A stretch of DNA of 32,695 nucleotides from Pseudobutyrivibrio sp. (GTDB lineage: Bacteria > Bacillota > Clostridia > Lachnospirales > Lachnospiraceae). This document shows, piece after piece, positions 1 through 8,675 of the stretch. The stretch covers positions 1 to 32,695 of the forward strand of contig JAILAV010000038.1 in assembly GCA_024681435.1 (NCBI GenBank), read 5' to 3'. Both the position numbers and the translations under genes were made by a program. Below the pieces are notes generated by a model. The model did no database searches, was not told where the DNA came from, and was given only the letters and a program-made list of their open reading frames with translations. Positions within the stretch are counted from its first letter, which is position 1. Each line of letters starts with the position of its first letter.

Positions 1-738
1 TCTGAAATGAATTCAGGAGCAGTTATTACCAACGAAGAAACAAATGAAAAGCTTGAGATTAACACACCTCTTTTATATCCAAGACTTTCTATCTGCGACC
101 CAACATATCTGTATTCACTTCCAAAGGTTCAGACTGCAGCAGGAGCTGTGGATATACTGTCCCATGTAATGGAGCAGTATTTCCAGCCAAACGATGAAGC
201 TTATATTACAGATGCTCTCAGTGAAGCTGTAATGAAAACTGTTGTAAAATACGCTTTAATTGCCATAGATGAGCCAGAAAACTATGAGGCTAGATCTAAT
301 CTCATGTGGGCCAGCACAGTGGCCTTAAACCATCTTCTTACAGTAGGGAAAGGTGGCGCTTGGTCAGTGCATCCAATTGAGCATGTCCTTAGTGGTTTTT
401 ATGACATCACCCATGGTATTGGTCTTGCTATACTTACACCAGCTTGGATGGAATATGTATTAACGGACGAAAACAGTCATCGTTTCGCCCGCTTTGCAAG
501 AGAAGTCTTTGGAGTAACAGAAGAAGATGACATGGCAGCAGCTAAAAAAGGAATTGACTGCCTAAAGATGTTTTTTGGAGATTTGGAAATGCCATCAAAT
601 CTTTCTGATGTGGGAATTGATGACAGTAAGTTTGAGCTTATGGCAAGTGAAGCCGTAAGAACTAGCGGTATTTCTTCTAGGGCATATGTGAAGCTTGATA
701 AGAATGATGTAATGAATATTTTAAATATTTGCAAATAG
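1..738 (+). CDS. Iron-containing alcohol dehydrogenase (butanol dehydrogenase-like), 3' part; 5' end outside the window
   Basis: Frame is open upstream of the first ATG (..SEMNSGAVITNEET..). Fe-ADH motifs: LSICDPTYLYSLP, AAGAVDILSHVMEQYF, SVHPIEHVLSGFYDITHGIGLAILTPAWMEY. Confidence 0.9.
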   Translation, partial: SEMNSGAVITNEETNEKLEINTPLLYPRLSICDPTYLYSLPKVQTAAGAVDILSHVMEQYFQPNDEAYITDALSEAVMKTVVKYALIAIDEPENYEARSNLMWASTVALNHLLTVGKGGAWSVHPIEHVLSGFYDITHGIGLAILTPAWMEYVLTDENSHRFARFAREVFGVTEEDDMAAAKKGIDCLKMFFGDLEMPSNLSDVGIDDSKFELMASEAVRTSGISSRAYVKLDKNDVMNILNICK

Positions 739-750
739 TAAATAATTTTA

Positions 751-779
751 TTGACATAGTAAGTTATAACTTATATAAT
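751..779 (+). promoter_or_regulatory. Sigma-A type promoter TTGACA-N17-TATAAT upstream of the liv operon
   Basis: TTGACA at 751-756, 17-bp spacer, TATAAT at 774-779; exact consensus hexamers and spacing. Confidence 0.8.
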
Positions 780-805
780 TCAGAAAAAATAAATTTGCTT
801 TCGAC

Positions 806-839
806 AAAGGCGTCGCATTTAATTGCGGCGCCTTTTTTT
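806..839 (+). terminator. Intrinsic terminator, possibly an attenuator, in the livK leader
   Basis: AAAGGCGTCGCA (806-817) / TGCGGCGCCTTT (824-835), 12-bp stem with one G-U, loop TTTAAT, T-tract 833-839. Confidence 0.85.
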
Positions 840-880
840 CGTTTATAAGGGCGAACGGAGGCGTAAGGAGGACATAAGGT

Positions 881-2071
881 ATGAAGAAAACATTTGTAAT
901 TGCGCTTAGCTGTATGTTGATGGCGAGCTTAGTTGGCTGTGGCTCATCATCTTCATCTACTTCAAGCACAGGAGGTGCTTCCGGGGACACTATTAAGATT
1001 GGTATTTTTGAGCCAAAGACAGGTGAGAATGGTGGCGGTGGTGCCCAGGAGGAATTAGCAATTGAGTATGCTAATTATGTTCGTCCTACTGTTACAGTTG
1101 GGGGCAAGGAATATAAAATCGAGCTTGATTGGCAGGATAACCAGTCAGATAAGACAGTTGCAGTTACAGCTGCTCAGAAGTTGATTTCTGATGGTGTAGT
1201 TGGTGTGGTTGGTGGATATGGTTCAGGTGTTTGTATTGCAGCTGGTTCATATTTCGCAGATGCACAGATTCCTGCAATCGGAACATCTTGTACAAATGCA
1301 AACGTAACTCTTGGAAATGACTATTACTTCAGAGCATGCTATCTTGATCCATTCCAGGGCGAGGTAATGGCTAACTGGGCATACAGCAATGGTTACACAG
1401 AGGTTGCTACAATCGATAACATCGGAAATGAGTACACATCAGGTCTTGTAAAGACATTTACAGATTCATTCGCAGAACTTGGTGGTACAGTTGTTGATGC
1501 TGAGACATTCCAGACAAACGAAAGTGATTTCAAGGCTATTCTTACAAACATTAAAAACAGCGGAGTAAAAGCCGTATTTGCACCAACTGATTACCTATAT
1601 GCTCCACTTCTTTTAAATCAGGCTCATGACTTAGGTCTTGATGTTCAGTGGATCGCTGGTGATACATGGTACTCAAATGTACTTATTCAGGATGCTGGCG
1701 ATAATGCAAATGGAGTAGTAGCTGATACTTTCTACTCAGAAGGTGGTAACCCAGAGTTTGATGAAGGCTTTAAGGCTTGGTTAAACGAGGATGCTTCAAG
1801 AAAAGCAACTAACCTTGATACAGATGCAATCGTTGGAAACCATGCAGTAAGCTACGATGCATACATGGTACTTATCGAAGCTATTGAAGAAGCAGATTCC
1901 TTAGAAGGTGCAGCTATTAGAGAAGCACTTGCATCATTAAATGCTAGTGAAGGATTTGCATGTGGTCCTTATAGCTTCGATGTAAATGGTGATGCTGTTA
2001 AGGATACTTCTTATATTTGCCAGATCACAGATGGTGAGTGGAAATATCAGAGTACAGAGACTGTAAAATAA
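881..2071 (+). CDS. livK: Branched-chain amino-acid ABC transporter substrate-binding protein (lipoprotein)
   Basis: Lipobox-like LVGCGSSSS; periplasmic-binding type 1 features (GVVGGYGSGVCIAAGSYFADAQIPAIGTSCTN); followed by livHMGF homologues. RBS aaggagg. Confidence 0.9.
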   Translation: MKKTFVIALSCMLMASLVGCGSSSSSTSSTGGASGDTIKIGIFEPKTGENGGGGAQEELAIEYANYVRPTVTVGGKEYKIELDWQDNQSDKTVAVTAAQKLISDGVVGVVGGYGSGVCIAAGSYFADAQIPAIGTSCTNANVTLGNDYYFRACYLDPFQGEVMANWAYSNGYTEVATIDNIGNEYTSGLVKTFTDSFAELGGTVVDAETFQTNESDFKAILTNIKNSGVKAVFAPTDYLYAPLLLNQAHDLGLDVQWIAGDTWYSNVLIQDAGDNANGVVADTFYSEGGNPEFDEGFKAWLNEDASRKATNLDTDAIVGNHAVSYDAYMVLIEAIEEADSLEGAAIREALASLNASEGFACGPYSFDVNGDAVKDTSYICQITDGEWKYQSTETVK

Positions 2072-2087
2072 TTAATGCAATTATTTA

Positions 2088-2124
2088 TAGGGCTGTGCTA
2101 TCACAGCCCTAAATATTTTTTTTA
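2088..2124 (+). terminator. Intercistronic hairpin and T-tract between livK and livH
   Basis: TAGGGCTGTG (2088-2097) / CACAGCCCTA (2102-2111), perfect 10-bp stem, CTAT loop, then AATATTTTTTTT. Confidence 0.75.
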
Positions 2125-2138
2125 AGGTGGAAAATTAG

Positions 2139-3017
2139 ATGATTTCATATATGTTGCAACAGCTGCTTAATGGCTTGTCCTTAGGTGGCGCATATGCATT
2201 GATAGCTATAGGCTACACAATGGTATACGGTATTTTAAGGATGATAAACTTTGCACACGGTGACGAATTCATGATGGCTGGGTACTTCATGATTTTTTCT
2301 TTAGCTGTTTTTCCATGGTACGTAGCAGTACCATTTGTTATTTTATGCACTATTGTTCTTGGTGTATTAATTGAAAGAGTAGCATATAAGCCTCTTCGTA
2401 ATGCACCTCGTATGTCAGTAATGATTAGTGCTATAGGCATATCTTATCTATTACAGAATCTTGCAAATTATCTTTTTACTGCGATGCCACAGAGCTATCC
2501 TCAGATTGATATTCTTAAACATGTATATGAATTCGGAAGCATAAGTGTATCAAGAGTAACAATTATAGCTCCTGTACTTACAATTGTTCTTACAGTTTTA
2601 CTGGTTTTGCTCGTAAATCATACAAAGCTTGGAATGGCTATGCGTGCCTGCAGTAAAGACCAGGAAACAGCAAGAATTATGGGTATTCGCGTAGATAATA
2701 TCATAACTATTACATTTGTAATTGGATGTGGTCTTGCAGCAGTAGGTTCAATTTTATATTTCACTGATCGTAATACAGTTCAGCCATATTCAGGCTCACT
2801 TCCAGGGCTCAAATGCTTTGTAGCTGCAGTTATTGGTGGTATCGGAAATATTCAGGGTGCTGTTCTTGGAGGATTTATTGTTGGTATTTGCCAGATTGTT
2901 ATTACTGCCATGGGATATTCAGTGTTCAGTGACGCTTTTACATTCGCACTGTTGGTTATTATTTTGATTTTCAAACCATCGGGACTTTTTGGTGAAAAAG
3001 CAGTTCAGAAAGTGTGA
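2139..3017 (+). CDS. livH: Branched-chain amino-acid ABC transporter permease
   Basis: LNGLSLGGAYALIAIGYTMVYGILRMINFAHGDEFMMAGY; CFVAAVIGGIGNIQGAVLGG; LivH family. Confidence 0.92.
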   Translation: MISYMLQQLLNGLSLGGAYALIAIGYTMVYGILRMINFAHGDEFMMAGYFMIFSLAVFPWYVAVPFVILCTIVLGVLIERVAYKPLRNAPRMSVMISAIGISYLLQNLANYLFTAMPQSYPQIDILKHVYEFGSISVSRVTIIAPVLTIVLTVLLVLLVNHTKLGMAMRACSKDQETARIMGIRVDNIITITFVIGCGLAAVGSILYFTDRNTVQPYSGSLPGLKCFVAAVIGGIGNIQGAVLGGFIVGICQIVITAMGYSVFSDAFTFALLVIILIFKPSGLFGEKAVQKV

Positions 3018-3025
3018 GGTAGAAG

Positions 3026-4150
3026 ATGAGAGTGAAAAATAAAAGAAATATGATTCTAAGCATAGCAGCAGTTCTGTTATGCATTGTTTATTTATTTATA
3101 TTGCAAATGGATAGCGTAGGTCATTCTTACGCCATCACTATTATTGAAAGAAGCTGTATTTATGCAGTTGCTGCTGTATCTATGAATCTTATTATTGGTT
3201 TTACAGGTCAGTTCTCTCTAGGAACAGCTGGCTTTATGTGTATAGGTGCTTATATTACAGGAATTCTTACAATACCAGTAGAAATGAGAGACCAGATTTT
3301 TTATCTATATGGTATGGCTGACTGGCTTCACGATATAAAGCTTCCTCTTTTAGGAGCATTACTTTTAAGCGGAATCGTTTGTGCTATTGCAGCAGCTCTT
3401 ATTGGATGGCCAGTTTTAAGATTAAAGAGTGATTATCTTGCAATTGCTACATTAGGTTTCTCGGAAATTATCAGAGCGATTTTTGGATGGGATGGACTTG
3501 GAAGAATTACAAATGCATCATATGGTGTTTCTAACATACCACAGTTTGCAAACATTTTTGAATGTGTTGCAATTTCCATAGTTTGTATCTCAATTATGGT
3601 TTTACTTGTAAATAGCAGTTATGGTAGAGCTTTTAAAGCAATTCGTGATGACGATGTTGCTGCAGAAGCTATGGGTATTAATCTTTTTAGAACAAAGCAG
3701 CTCTCATTTGTTGTATCAAGTGCCTTTGCTGGTGTGGCTGGTGGCTTACTTGCTGTATACATGCGCTCAGCTGTTACTAGTACATTCACAGTAGCTCTTA
3801 CATACAACATTCTTTTAATGGTTGTACTTGGTGGTATAGGAAGCATTAGCGGTTCAATTCTTGGCGCTTTTATCGTAACAGGCTCTCAGGAATGGCTCCG
3901 CTTTTTAGATAAAGAATATACATGGTCACAGGTTATTCCAGGCCTTGGTATGGATGGATTTGGTGGCTTTAAAGTCCCACTACTTCGAAATGGATTTAGA
4001 ATGGTTGTATTTAGCATATTGCTTATGCTTGTAGTTCTTTTCTGGAACCACGGTATTACTGGTAGTAAAGAAATTACATGGGACAGATTAATAAACGGCA
4101 TTAAGAAGATTACTTCAAGAAAGAAAAAAACAGTATCGGAGGCTGAATAG
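3026..4150 (+). CDS. livM: Branched-chain amino-acid ABC transporter permease
   Basis: SMNLIIGFTGQFSLGTAGFMCIGAY; VVLGGIGSISGSILGAF; LivM family, in order after livH. Confidence 0.92.
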   Translation: MRVKNKRNMILSIAAVLLCIVYLFILQMDSVGHSYAITIIERSCIYAVAAVSMNLIIGFTGQFSLGTAGFMCIGAYITGILTIPVEMRDQIFYLYGMADWLHDIKLPLLGALLLSGIVCAIAAALIGWPVLRLKSDYLAIATLGFSEIIRAIFGWDGLGRITNASYGVSNIPQFANIFECVAISIVCISIMVLLVNSSYGRAFKAIRDDDVAAEAMGINLFRTKQLSFVVSSAFAGVAGGLLAVYMRSAVTSTFTVALTYNILLMVVLGGIGSISGSILGAFIVTGSQEWLRFLDKEYTWSQVIPGLGMDGFGGFKVPLLRNGFRMVVFSILLMLVVLFWNHGITGSKEITWDRLINGIKKITSRKKKTVSEAE

Positions 4151-4948
4151 ATGTCAGATAAAAACATAGTATTAGATATTGAACACCTTACTATGCAGTT
4201 CGGTGGTGTTATTGCTGTCAATGATCTTTCAGCACAGGTTAAAGAAGGGGAAATAGTTGCCCTTATTGGACCAAACGGTGCTGGAAAAACCACGGCCTTC
4301 AACTGCATCACAGGTGTGTATCACCCAACATCAGGAAAGGTTGATTTTTGCGGAAAGACTATAGCTAATGGATTTAAGATTGCCCATACTCCTGATGAAA
4401 TAACAAAGCTAGGAATAGCAAGAACATTCCAAAATATAAGATTATTTTCAGGTCAATCTGTTTTTGATAACGTCCTTATTGCAAAGCATATGCGTGCAAA
4501 ACAGAATCCTTTTACAGCAACATTTAGACTTAACAGAAGCGAAGAGATTAGAAGCAAAGAGGAAACATGGCAGCTATTAAAGGAGCAAGGTCTTGATAAG
4601 TATGCAGATTGGGAAGCAGGAAGCCTTCCATATGGAATGCAAAGAAGACTTGAAATTGCTCGAGCTTTGGCCACAGACCCTAAGCTTCTTTGTCTCGATG
4701 AGCCAGCTGCAGGTATGAATCCTCAGGAGACAGATGAGCTTGCAGATTTTATTAAACAAATTAGAGATAAGTATAACCTTACAGTACTTTTGATTGAGCA
4801 TCATATGAATCTTGTAATGGGGATTTCAGACCATATTTATTGTATTGATTTTGGAAAGATGATTGCTCAGGGTAAGCCTGAGGCTGTTGCTTCAGACCCA
4901 AAGGTTATTGAAGCATATCTTGGAACACAGGAGGAGCAGGATGCTTGA
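4151..4948 (+). CDS. livG: Branched-chain amino-acid ABC transporter ATP-binding protein
   Basis: Walker A GPNGAGKTT; LFSGQSVFDNV; LPYGMQRRLEIARALATDPKLLCLDEPAAGMNPQET. Confidence 0.93.
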   Translation: MSDKNIVLDIEHLTMQFGGVIAVNDLSAQVKEGEIVALIGPNGAGKTTAFNCITGVYHPTSGKVDFCGKTIANGFKIAHTPDEITKLGIARTFQNIRLFSGQSVFDNVLIAKHMRAKQNPFTATFRLNRSEEIRSKEETWQLLKEQGLDKYADWEAGSLPYGMQRRLEIARALATDPKLLCLDEPAAGMNPQETDELADFIKQIRDKYNLTVLLIEHHMNLVMGISDHIYCIDFGKMIAQGKPEAVASDPKVIEAYLGTQEEQDA

Positions 4949-5648
4949 AATTAAAGGACTAACCATCAATTATGGTGGAATAGAAGCTGTTAAAGATATT
5001 AGTTTTACAGTTCCAGAAGGCGAGATTGTTACATTAGTTGGGGCTAATGGGGCAGGAAAATCCAGTACTCTTAGGGGGATTATTGGTCTTGTAAAAGCAA
5101 AGTCTGGAAGTATTACATTTGATGACAAAGAGCTTATGGGAGAAAGTACAGATGAAATAGTTAAAAATGGAATAACACTTGTACCAGAAGGTCGACATGT
5201 TTTTCCAGATCAGACTGTTTTAGAGAATTTAAAGATAGGCGCATATCTTAGAAAGGGAAATCTTGATGAGGATATTGAAAATGTCTATAAGATATTTCCA
5301 CGTCTTAAAGAAAGATCATGGCAGGCTGCAGGAACCTTGTCAGGTGGTGAGCAGCAGATGCTTGCAGTAGGTCGTGCCCTTATGGCTAATCCCAAGCTTA
5401 TTATGATGGATGAGCCATCTCTTGGACTTGCACCTATTATTGTAAATGAAATATTCGAAATAATTAAGCGTGTCAATGAGCAGGGCACTACAGTTCTTCT
5501 TGTAGAGCAAAATGCTAATATGGCATTGCATATTGCAGACAAGGCTTATGTTATTGAAAATGGACGAATAACAATTGAGGGTACAGGAAAAGAACTCTTG
5601 ATGGATGAGAGAGTGAAGAAGGCATATTTGGGGACTACAGCAGAATAA
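4941..5648 (+). CDS. livF: Branched-chain amino-acid ABC transporter ATP-binding protein
   Basis: Walker A GANGAGKSS; TLSGGEQQMLAVGRALMANPKLIMMDEPSLGLAP. Start at 4941 (MLEIKGLTINYGG, RBS aggagcagg) is preferred over the track's 4863; overlaps livG by 8 nt. Confidence 0.93.
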   Translation: MLEIKGLTINYGGIEAVKDISFTVPEGEIVTLVGANGAGKSSTLRGIIGLVKAKSGSITFDDKELMGESTDEIVKNGITLVPEGRHVFPDQTVLENLKIGAYLRKGNLDEDIENVYKIFPRLKERSWQAAGTLSGGEQQMLAVGRALMANPKLIMMDEPSLGLAPIIVNEIFEIIKRVNEQGTTVLLVEQNANMALHIADKAYVIENGRITIEGTGKELLMDERVKKAYLGTTAE

Positions 5649-5781
5649 GATGTATTTGGGGAGGTTTTTAGAATGGGCGACAAATCTTATGATGGGTAAT
5701 TTCTTTCATGTTACCTGTCCATATCTTTTTATGTAAAGTCTTAATCCAAGTGCTTGAATAGATATTAGAACTTTTTTAAAT

Positions 5782-5804
5782 AAAAAAAGGATATCCTTTT
5801 TTTT
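5782..5804 (+). terminator. Probable terminator after the liv operon
   Basis: Perfect palindrome AAAAAAAGGATATCCTTTTTTT (5782-5803) ending in T8; stem is mostly A-T. Confidence 0.6.
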
Positions 5805-5855
5805 CGCGTAATACGTTTTATAGGAGTCTCGAATAATGCATAAAGGGAGGCTAAA

Positions 5856-6872
5856 ATGAGCACAATACGAGAAATGATTGAGCAGATGGAGAGGGAGACA
5901 CTTAGTCCCTATGCAACGCTCAACGAGAACTCACGTGGACGCGAGAAGGATGAGGCACAATGTGATATCAGACCCCTATTTCAGAGGGATCGAGATAGAA
6001 TTCTTCATAGTAAGGCATTTCGCCGTCTGAAGAATAAAACTCAAGTTTTTCTTACTCCTCAGGGTGATCACTACAGAACACGATTATCCCATACATTAGA
6101 AGTTTCACAAAACGCAAGAACTATAGCTAAGGCTTTGCGCCTTAATGAGGATTTGGTTGAGGCTATAGCACTTGGTCACGATTTAGGACACACACCATTT
6201 GGCCACGCAGGGGAAGCGCAGCTTAATGAAATGTGCTCTACAGGTTTTGTGCACTCTGAGCAAAGTGTTCGTATAGTTGAAAAGCTTGAAAAAGGTGGGC
6301 AGGGCCTTAATCTTACATGGGAGGTTCGTGATGGTATTCGCAACCATCAGACCAGCGGACATCCTGCAACTCCAGAGGGACAGATTGTCAGACTCTCGGA
6401 TAAAATTGCATATGTTAATAGTGATATCGATGATGCTATTAGAGCACAGATTCTTACAGAGGACAGCATTCCAATGGAGATACGAAAGACTCTTGGTATG
6501 ACTTCAGCAGTCAGACTCGATACACTTATTCATGATGTTATTATTTCAAGTCAGGATAGTCCTGAGATTAAAATGTCTAGTGAAATTGCTGAGGCAATGG
6601 CAGACTTGCGTAAATTTATGTTTGCAAATGTCTACAAGGACTCAGTTGCTAAGGTAGAAGAGGTAAAGGCTAAGCGTATGATTCGCGAACTTTACGAATA
6701 CTACACCGTTAATTTCACTGAGCTTCCTGAGAGATATAGAGCAATGGAGGACGAAGGCACAAGCCAGGAGAGAATCATTTGCGACTATATTTCAGGAATG
6801 ACAGATCAATATTGCATTACAAAATTCAATGAATTCTTTATGCCTAAGGCATGGGTTGTAGATGGATTTTAA
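5856..6872 (+). CDS. dgt: Deoxyguanosinetriphosphate triphosphohydrolase-like HD-domain protein
   Basis: HSKAFRRLKNKTQVF, THTLEVSQNARTIAKAL-like SHTLEVSQNARTIAKAL, HDLGHTPFGHAGE; upstream of dnaG. Confidence 0.92.
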   Translation: MSTIREMIEQMERETLSPYATLNENSRGREKDEAQCDIRPLFQRDRDRILHSKAFRRLKNKTQVFLTPQGDHYRTRLSHTLEVSQNARTIAKALRLNEDLVEAIALGHDLGHTPFGHAGEAQLNEMCSTGFVHSEQSVRIVEKLEKGGQGLNLTWEVRDGIRNHQTSGHPATPEGQIVRLSDKIAYVNSDIDDAIRAQILTEDSIPMEIRKTLGMTSAVRLDTLIHDVIISSQDSPEIKMSSEIAEAMADLRKFMFANVYKDSVAKVEEVKAKRMIRELYEYYTVNFTELPERYRAMEDEGTSQERIICDYISGMTDQYCITKFNEFFMPKAWVVDGF

Positions 6873-6890
6873 AATATAAAGGGAGAATTA

Positions 6891-8663
6891 ATGCCTTATT
6901 ATTCAGATGAAATCATCGAAGAAGTTCGTTCTAGAACGGATATTGTCGATGTAATTTCCCAGTATGTGAATTTACAAAAAAAGGGAACCCAATATTTTGG
7001 TTTATGCCCCTTTCATAATGAAAAGACAGGTTCATTCTCCGTTAGTCCACAAAAGCAAATGTATTATTGCTTCGGATGTGGCGCAGGTGGAAATGTTTTT
7101 AGCTTTTTGATGGCATATGAAAATATGACATTTAAAGAGGCTGTTGAGGAATTGGCTCCAAAGTGTGGTGTTACATTGCCGCAAAGGGAGATGACTTATC
7201 AGGAAAAGCAAAGAGCTGATAGGCGCAGCCTCCTTTTTGAAATTAATAAGGAAGCAGCGGCTTTTTACTACAAAATGTTACGCTCCAAAGATGGGGAGCA
7301 GGCAATGGCTTATTTCACTAAGCGTGAATTGACTGCGGATACTCTTCATAAATTTGGACTTGGATGTACCAATAAATATTCTGATTCCTTGTATAAATAT
7401 CTTAAGAGCAAGGGATACGAGGACAACATTCTTAAGGATTGCGGCCTCATTACCATTGACGAAAAGCGTGGAGGTCACGATAAGTTTTGGAACAGAGCAA
7501 TGTTTCCAATCTTTGATGCCAACGGCAAGGTAGTTGCTTTTGGAGGCCGTGTCATGGGCGAAGGAGAGCCGAAATACTTGAATTCCCCAGAGACAGAGAT
7601 TTTCAACAAATCCCGTACATTGTTTGGATTGTATTTTGCCCGCAAGACAAGGCGCGAGCAATTCATTCTCTGCGAAGGATATATGGATGTAATATCCCTT
7701 CATCAGGCAGGCTTTGATAATGCAGTTGCATCTCTTGGAACTGCTCTAACAGAGGGCCATGCCGGTATGCTGAAGCGATATGTTAAGGATGTATATCTAA
7801 GCTACGATTCAGATGGTGCAGGTCAAAAGGCGGCACTTCGTGCTATTCCAATCCTGAAAAATGCTGGAATATCTTGCCGAATCATAAATATGTCTCCATA
7901 CAAAGACCCTGACGAATTCATTAAGACTCTTGGAGCTGAGGAATATGAAAAGCGTATCCAAAATGCTGAAAACAGCTTCATGTATCAGGTCAGAATGATG
8001 GAGAAGAATTATGATTTGACTGATCCAGAAAAGAAATCTGATTTCCAAAAGAAAGTTGCCGAGATGATAGTTTTGGAATTCCCTACTCAGCTTGAGAGAG
8101 AGAATTACATAGAGTCAGTAGCTGCTAGATTTAATATTCCAAAGGACGCTCTTGGCAAATACATAATAGAGCTTGGGCAATCAGGTATTGTTTCAAAGAA
8201 ATCTTCTCAGAATCGGGAAAATTCAAGAAAACCAGCACAGAAGTCTAAGGATGATGGCATGAAAATGTCTCAGCGATTACTTCTTACATGGCTTGTTGAA
8301 CAAAGTGAAATCTTCCCTAAAATCAAGGAATATGTTAATCCTGATGATTTTGAGGATGGAGTATATAAGAAAGTTGCAACAGAAGTTTTTACGTATCTTG
8401 AAGATGGCAAAGCCGTTGATACCGCTCGAATCGTTGATTTATTTATGGAGGACGATGAGCGCAAAATTGTTGCAGCCCTGTTTAACACCACAGTTGGTGA
8501 ACTTACTGATAACACGGATCTTAGCAAGGCTCTTAAAGAGACATTGCTTAGAATAAAAAAGCACTCACTGGAACTGGCTCAGAAAAATGGAGCTAATTTA
8601 CAGGTTCTGGTGGAAGGTAAAAGGAAGCTACAGCGCTTAGAGCGCTTAGACATTACAATCTAG
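6891..8663 (+). CDS. dnaG: DNA primase
   Basis: Zn finger CPFHNEKTGSFSVSPQKQMYYCFGCGAGGNVFSFL; TOPRIM region ILCEGYMDVISLHQAG, LSYDSDGAGQKAALRA. Confidence 0.97.
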   Translation: MPYYSDEIIEEVRSRTDIVDVISQYVNLQKKGTQYFGLCPFHNEKTGSFSVSPQKQMYYCFGCGAGGNVFSFLMAYENMTFKEAVEELAPKCGVTLPQREMTYQEKQRADRRSLLFEINKEAAAFYYKMLRSKDGEQAMAYFTKRELTADTLHKFGLGCTNKYSDSLYKYLKSKGYEDNILKDCGLITIDEKRGGHDKFWNRAMFPIFDANGKVVAFGGRVMGEGEPKYLNSPETEIFNKSRTLFGLYFARKTRREQFILCEGYMDVISLHQAGFDNAVASLGTALTEGHAGMLKRYVKDVYLSYDSDGAGQKAALRAIPILKNAGISCRIINMSPYKDPDEFIKTLGAEEYEKRIQNAENSFMYQVRMMEKNYDLTDPEKKSDFQKKVAEMIVLEFPTQLERENYIESVAARFNIPKDALGKYIIELGQSGIVSKKSSQNRENSRKPAQKSKDDGMKMSQRLLLTWLVEQSEIFPKIKEYVNPDDFEDGVYKKVATEVFTYLEDGKAVDTARIVDLFMEDDERKIVAALFNTTVGELTDNTDLSKALKETLLRIKKHSLELAQKNGANLQVLVEGKRKLQRLERLDITI

Positions 8664-8675
8664 AAAGGAAATAAT

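Noticed and set aside
739-880. T-box or amino-acid riboswitch in the livK leader
   Set aside because: The transcribed leader is only about 95 nt and lacks a T-box sequence (TGGNACCGCG) or known riboswitch motifs; only a simple terminator is visible.
477-990. Antisense ORFs 477-734 and 748-990 (and the other minus-strand ORFs in the track)
   Set aside because: They lie opposite well-supported + strand genes or leaders, lack recognisable domains or convincing RBS, and have compositions expected of reverse-complement reading.
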